From an archaeon (lineage in GTDB: Archaea > Asgardarchaeota > Hermodarchaeia > Hermodarchaeales > Hermodarchaeaceae): a stretch of DNA of 7,593 nucleotides. The DNA is taken from NCBI GenBank assembly GCA_016550485.1, contig JABXGV010000163.1:1-7593 (forward strand). Reading direction: 5' to 3'. The position numbers and the translations under genes were made by a program. Numbering within the stretch: the first letter of the stretch is position 1; the number at the start of each line of letters is the position of its first letter. Shown here piece by piece: positions 6,469-7,593 of the stretch. The notes beneath the pieces are model-generated. The model was not told where the DNA came from and searched no databases. It saw only the letters and a program-made list of their open reading frames with translations.

Positions 6469-7191
6469 TTATTTGGGCTCCCTTCGGACCTTGATCTGTG
6501 TAGCAAGGCTCCGGCTCAGGGCAAATTGCGCGGTTCCTACTTCTATCAGTAGTGTATCGCCTCTTGGCGCAATCTGTAAAACCTTTACCTGCTCCCCTGG
6601 AAGCATGCCCATGGAGGCCATTATCCGTAATAAATCCGGGTTTTCGTTACTGATACAGTCAATGACGGCTTCGTCTCCTTCCCTTAAATCGGCAAGGGCC
6701 TCTGTTTCTACTTGAACGATTCTTCCTTCTCCATTAGGTATTGGGTTTCCGTGAGGGCAGGTTGCGGGTTCGCCTAGCCGCTCTAGAATGCGGTCGCACA
6801 TCTCCTTAGTGAGGATGTGTTCCCATCGACAAGCGACTTCATGGGCTTCCTCCCAACTCACTCCTAAAAGATCCACCAAGAGAAGCTCAGCAACACGGTG
6901 TCGCCGCAAGACATCTAACGCTACCTCTCGACCTTTCTGTGTAAGTCGAACTCCCCGACCCTTACGATACACGAGGTATTTTCGTGCAGCTAGCTTCTGG
7001 ATCATCTGAGTGACACTAGCTGGCGCTACCTTCAGCAGTTCTGCAAGCTCGCCGGTCTTTGCATACCTTTCCTGATTGGTTTCTAGTAGCCGGAATACGG
7101 CTTCAAGGTATTCCTCGATGCTTGCACTGGGGATTCCCTGGTTTTGCTCCTTTGACGTGTGTTCTGGAGGATTCTTAGTAGGTAATGTCAC
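6469..7191 (-). CDS. DtxR-family iron-dependent repressor with C-terminal FeoA domain
   Basis: The 240-residue product is a metal-activated repressor, probably of its own iron-uptake operon. After a 23-residue polar N-terminal extension comes a winged helix (about 25-90; recognition region APASVTQMIQKL). The dimerisation/metal domain follows (about 91-152; CPHGNPIP at 145-152), then an SH3-like FeoA domain (about 160-237). By comparison with known family members, His98, Glu102 and His117 match DtxR site 1 (His79, Glu83, His98), and Cys121, Glu124 and His125 match site 2 (Cys102, Glu105, His106). Glu27 replaces DtxR Met10, as Asp8 does in MntR. Cys121 argues for Fe(II). No separate feoA gene is present. 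The start is GTG: an in-frame TAA lies four codons upstream and the next Met is residue 63. No ribosome site precedes it, and the TATA spacing implies a leaderless mRNA. The exact symbol (ideR, mntR, troR type) cannot be fixed. Confidence 0.93.
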   Translation of the reverse strand: MTLPTKNPPEHTSKEQNQGIPSASIEEYLEAVFRLLETNQERYAKTGELAELLKVAPASVTQMIQKLAARKYLVYRKGRGVRLTQKGREVALDVLRRHRVAELLLVDLLGVSWEEAHEVACRWEHILTKEMCDRILERLGEPATCPHGNPIPNGEGRIVQVETEALADLREGDEAVIDCISNENPDLLRIMASMGMLPGEQVKVLQIAPRGDTLLIEVGTAQFALSRSLATQIKVRREPK

Positions 7192-7198
7192 AGATGAG

Positions 7199-7216
7199 AT
7201 TTAGGCGTGCCTAAAT
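7199..7216. promoter_or_regulatory. Perfect 18-bp palindrome, probable DtxR-type operator
   Basis: ATTTAGGC-GT-GCCTAAAT is a perfect 8-2-8 inverted repeat. TTAGG...CCTAA arms are the hallmark of DtxR/IdeR boxes, and the gene directly downstream encodes a DtxR-family protein. Its upstream end overlaps the TATA element (shared bases 7212-7216) and its downstream end lies eight bases before the GTG start. Bound repressor should therefore exclude TBP/TFB or RNA polymerase and silence regulator, feoB and the Cys-rich gene together when iron is plentiful. Confidence 0.8.
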
Positions 7217-7226
7217 ATAAAGCTTT
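7212..7226 (-). promoter_or_regulatory. TATA box and BRE of the iron operon
   Basis: On the minus strand this reads AAAGC followed by TTTATATTTA, a good archaeal BRE plus TATA box. The TATA centre (about 7216) lies 25-26 bases upstream of the GTG at 7191, so the expected transcription start falls on the start codon itself. This supports a leaderless first cistron. Confidence 0.75.
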
Positions 7227-7283
7227 GCCTTGGGACAAATATCAGAGCTACCGTGTCCTCAAATCACATAGTACCTACTAGCC

Positions 7284-7315
7284 ATCTCGTCTGTATTGAG
7301 CAACGAGATATTTTT
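7284..7315. promoter_or_regulatory. Inverted repeat with T tract upstream of the HEAT-repeat gene
   Basis: ATCTCGT (7284-7290) and ACGAGAT (7303-7309) form a perfect 7-bp inverted repeat with a 12-base spacer, followed by A and TTTTT (7311-7315). On the plus strand it resembles an intrinsic terminator, but no plus-strand gene ends here. It may instead be an operator next to a TATA-like ATATTTTTAA, or a leader hairpin of the divergent HEAT-repeat gene. A second TATA-like stretch, ATTAATAT, lies near 7335. Confidence 0.35.
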
Positions 7316-7405
7316 AACCCCAACTCCACTAGTATTAATATCAACTCCATATGTACAAATCTGATCAAGACCAAGTTGAATGACAGGTATTGAATGGGGA
7401 ACACT

Positions 7406-7593
7406 ATGTCTGACTTTGGTGATGTTGAACGGCTAGAAGCCATCCTGATGCACCAGAAAGATAGCGTCCAGAGAATGAGAGCCGTAATCGAACTCGGAAT
7501 CACCAAAAACGTGAAAGCAATTGAACCCCTCATCCATGCCCTCAAAGACAAAGTAGCCAGCGTCAGATGGAGTGCTGCCATCAGCCTAGAAAT
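7406..7593 (+). CDS. HEAT-repeat protein, N-terminal part (truncated by window end)
   Basis: The frame runs from the ATG at 7406 to the right edge, giving 62 residues. After MSDFGDVERLEAILMHQ there are helix pairs of the HEAT/PBS-lyase type. AIEPLIHALKDKVASVRWSAAISL is nearly a textbook unit: a first helix, then the D-x-x-x-x-VR turn, then a second helix with A-A-x-x-L. An earlier partial unit (DSVQRMRAVIELG) precedes it. Such proteins form curved helical scaffolds and mediate protein contacts, and the partner cannot be read here. GGGGA (7396-7400) could serve the ATG at 7406. An in-frame ATG at 7394, directly after a TGA, would add four residues. It is divergent from the iron operon across 214 bases, so shared control is possible but not shown. 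Confidence 0.82.
   Translation, partial: MSDFGDVERLEAILMHQKDSVQRMRAVIELGITKNVKAIEPLIHALKDKVASVRWSAAISLE

Noticed and set aside
7264..7581. Minus-strand 105-residue open frame opposite the HEAT-repeat gene
   Set aside because: It covers the promoter region and the antisense of a clear HEAT repeat, its composition is Leu/Ile/Ser-rich without motifs, and it has no supported start. It is a shadow frame.
1..7593. CRISPR array, tRNA, rRNA, insertion sequence or prophage signature
   Set aside because: No spaced direct repeats, tRNA-like cloverleaf, rRNA motif, transposase or terminal inverted repeat was seen on either strand. The window is ordinary gene-dense chromosome.

Overview
The window most likely comes from an archaeon. 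The promoter of the iron-regulator gene has a TATA/BRE-like element centred about 26 nt upstream of a start codon that must then be leaderless. feoB has an anti-16S-type GAGGTGA ribosome site. Two envelope proteins carry hydrophobic C-terminal anchors ending in Arg/Lys-rich tails. The style (moderate GC, C-terminally anchored secreted proteins, HEAT-repeat proteins, FeoB preceded by a DtxR/FeoA-type regulator) would suit an Asgard (for example Thorarchaeia) or euryarchaeal genome. That placement is a guess, because no rRNA or lineage marker is present.

Left part (1-1526, plus strand): the C-terminal end of a membrane-anchored surface protein, a terminator-like hairpin, a stand-alone radical SAM enzyme with an unusual CX4CX2C cluster motif, and a 61-residue protein with a C-terminal coiled coil. 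Middle part (1606-3803, minus strand): a secreted, C-terminally anchored M1-family (gluzincin) metallopeptidase, preceded by a 55-codon small ORF with its own ribosome site and TATA candidate. The M1 gene converges on the 61-residue gene.

Right part (3993-7191, minus strand): an iron-uptake operon. In transcription order it holds a DtxR-family metal-dependent repressor with a C-terminal FeoA/SH3-like domain, FeoB, and a newly located 49-residue protein with seven cysteines. A T-rich terminator follows. The promoter carries a perfect 8-2-8 palindrome (ATTTAGGC-GT-GCCTAAAT) that resembles a DtxR box and overlaps the TATA element, so iron-loaded repressor would be expected to block TBP and shut down the whole operon. 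The FeoB is unusual: it has an Arg-rich, low-complexity insertion of about 70 residues between G2 and G3 of the GTPase domain, further Arg clusters, and a Cys/His cluster ahead of the membrane domain.

Right edge (7406-7593, plus strand): the start of a HEAT-repeat protein, transcribed divergently from the iron operon, with a 7-bp inverted repeat in its upstream region. Most stretches between genes are short. The longest, 7192-7405, holds the divergent regulatory region.
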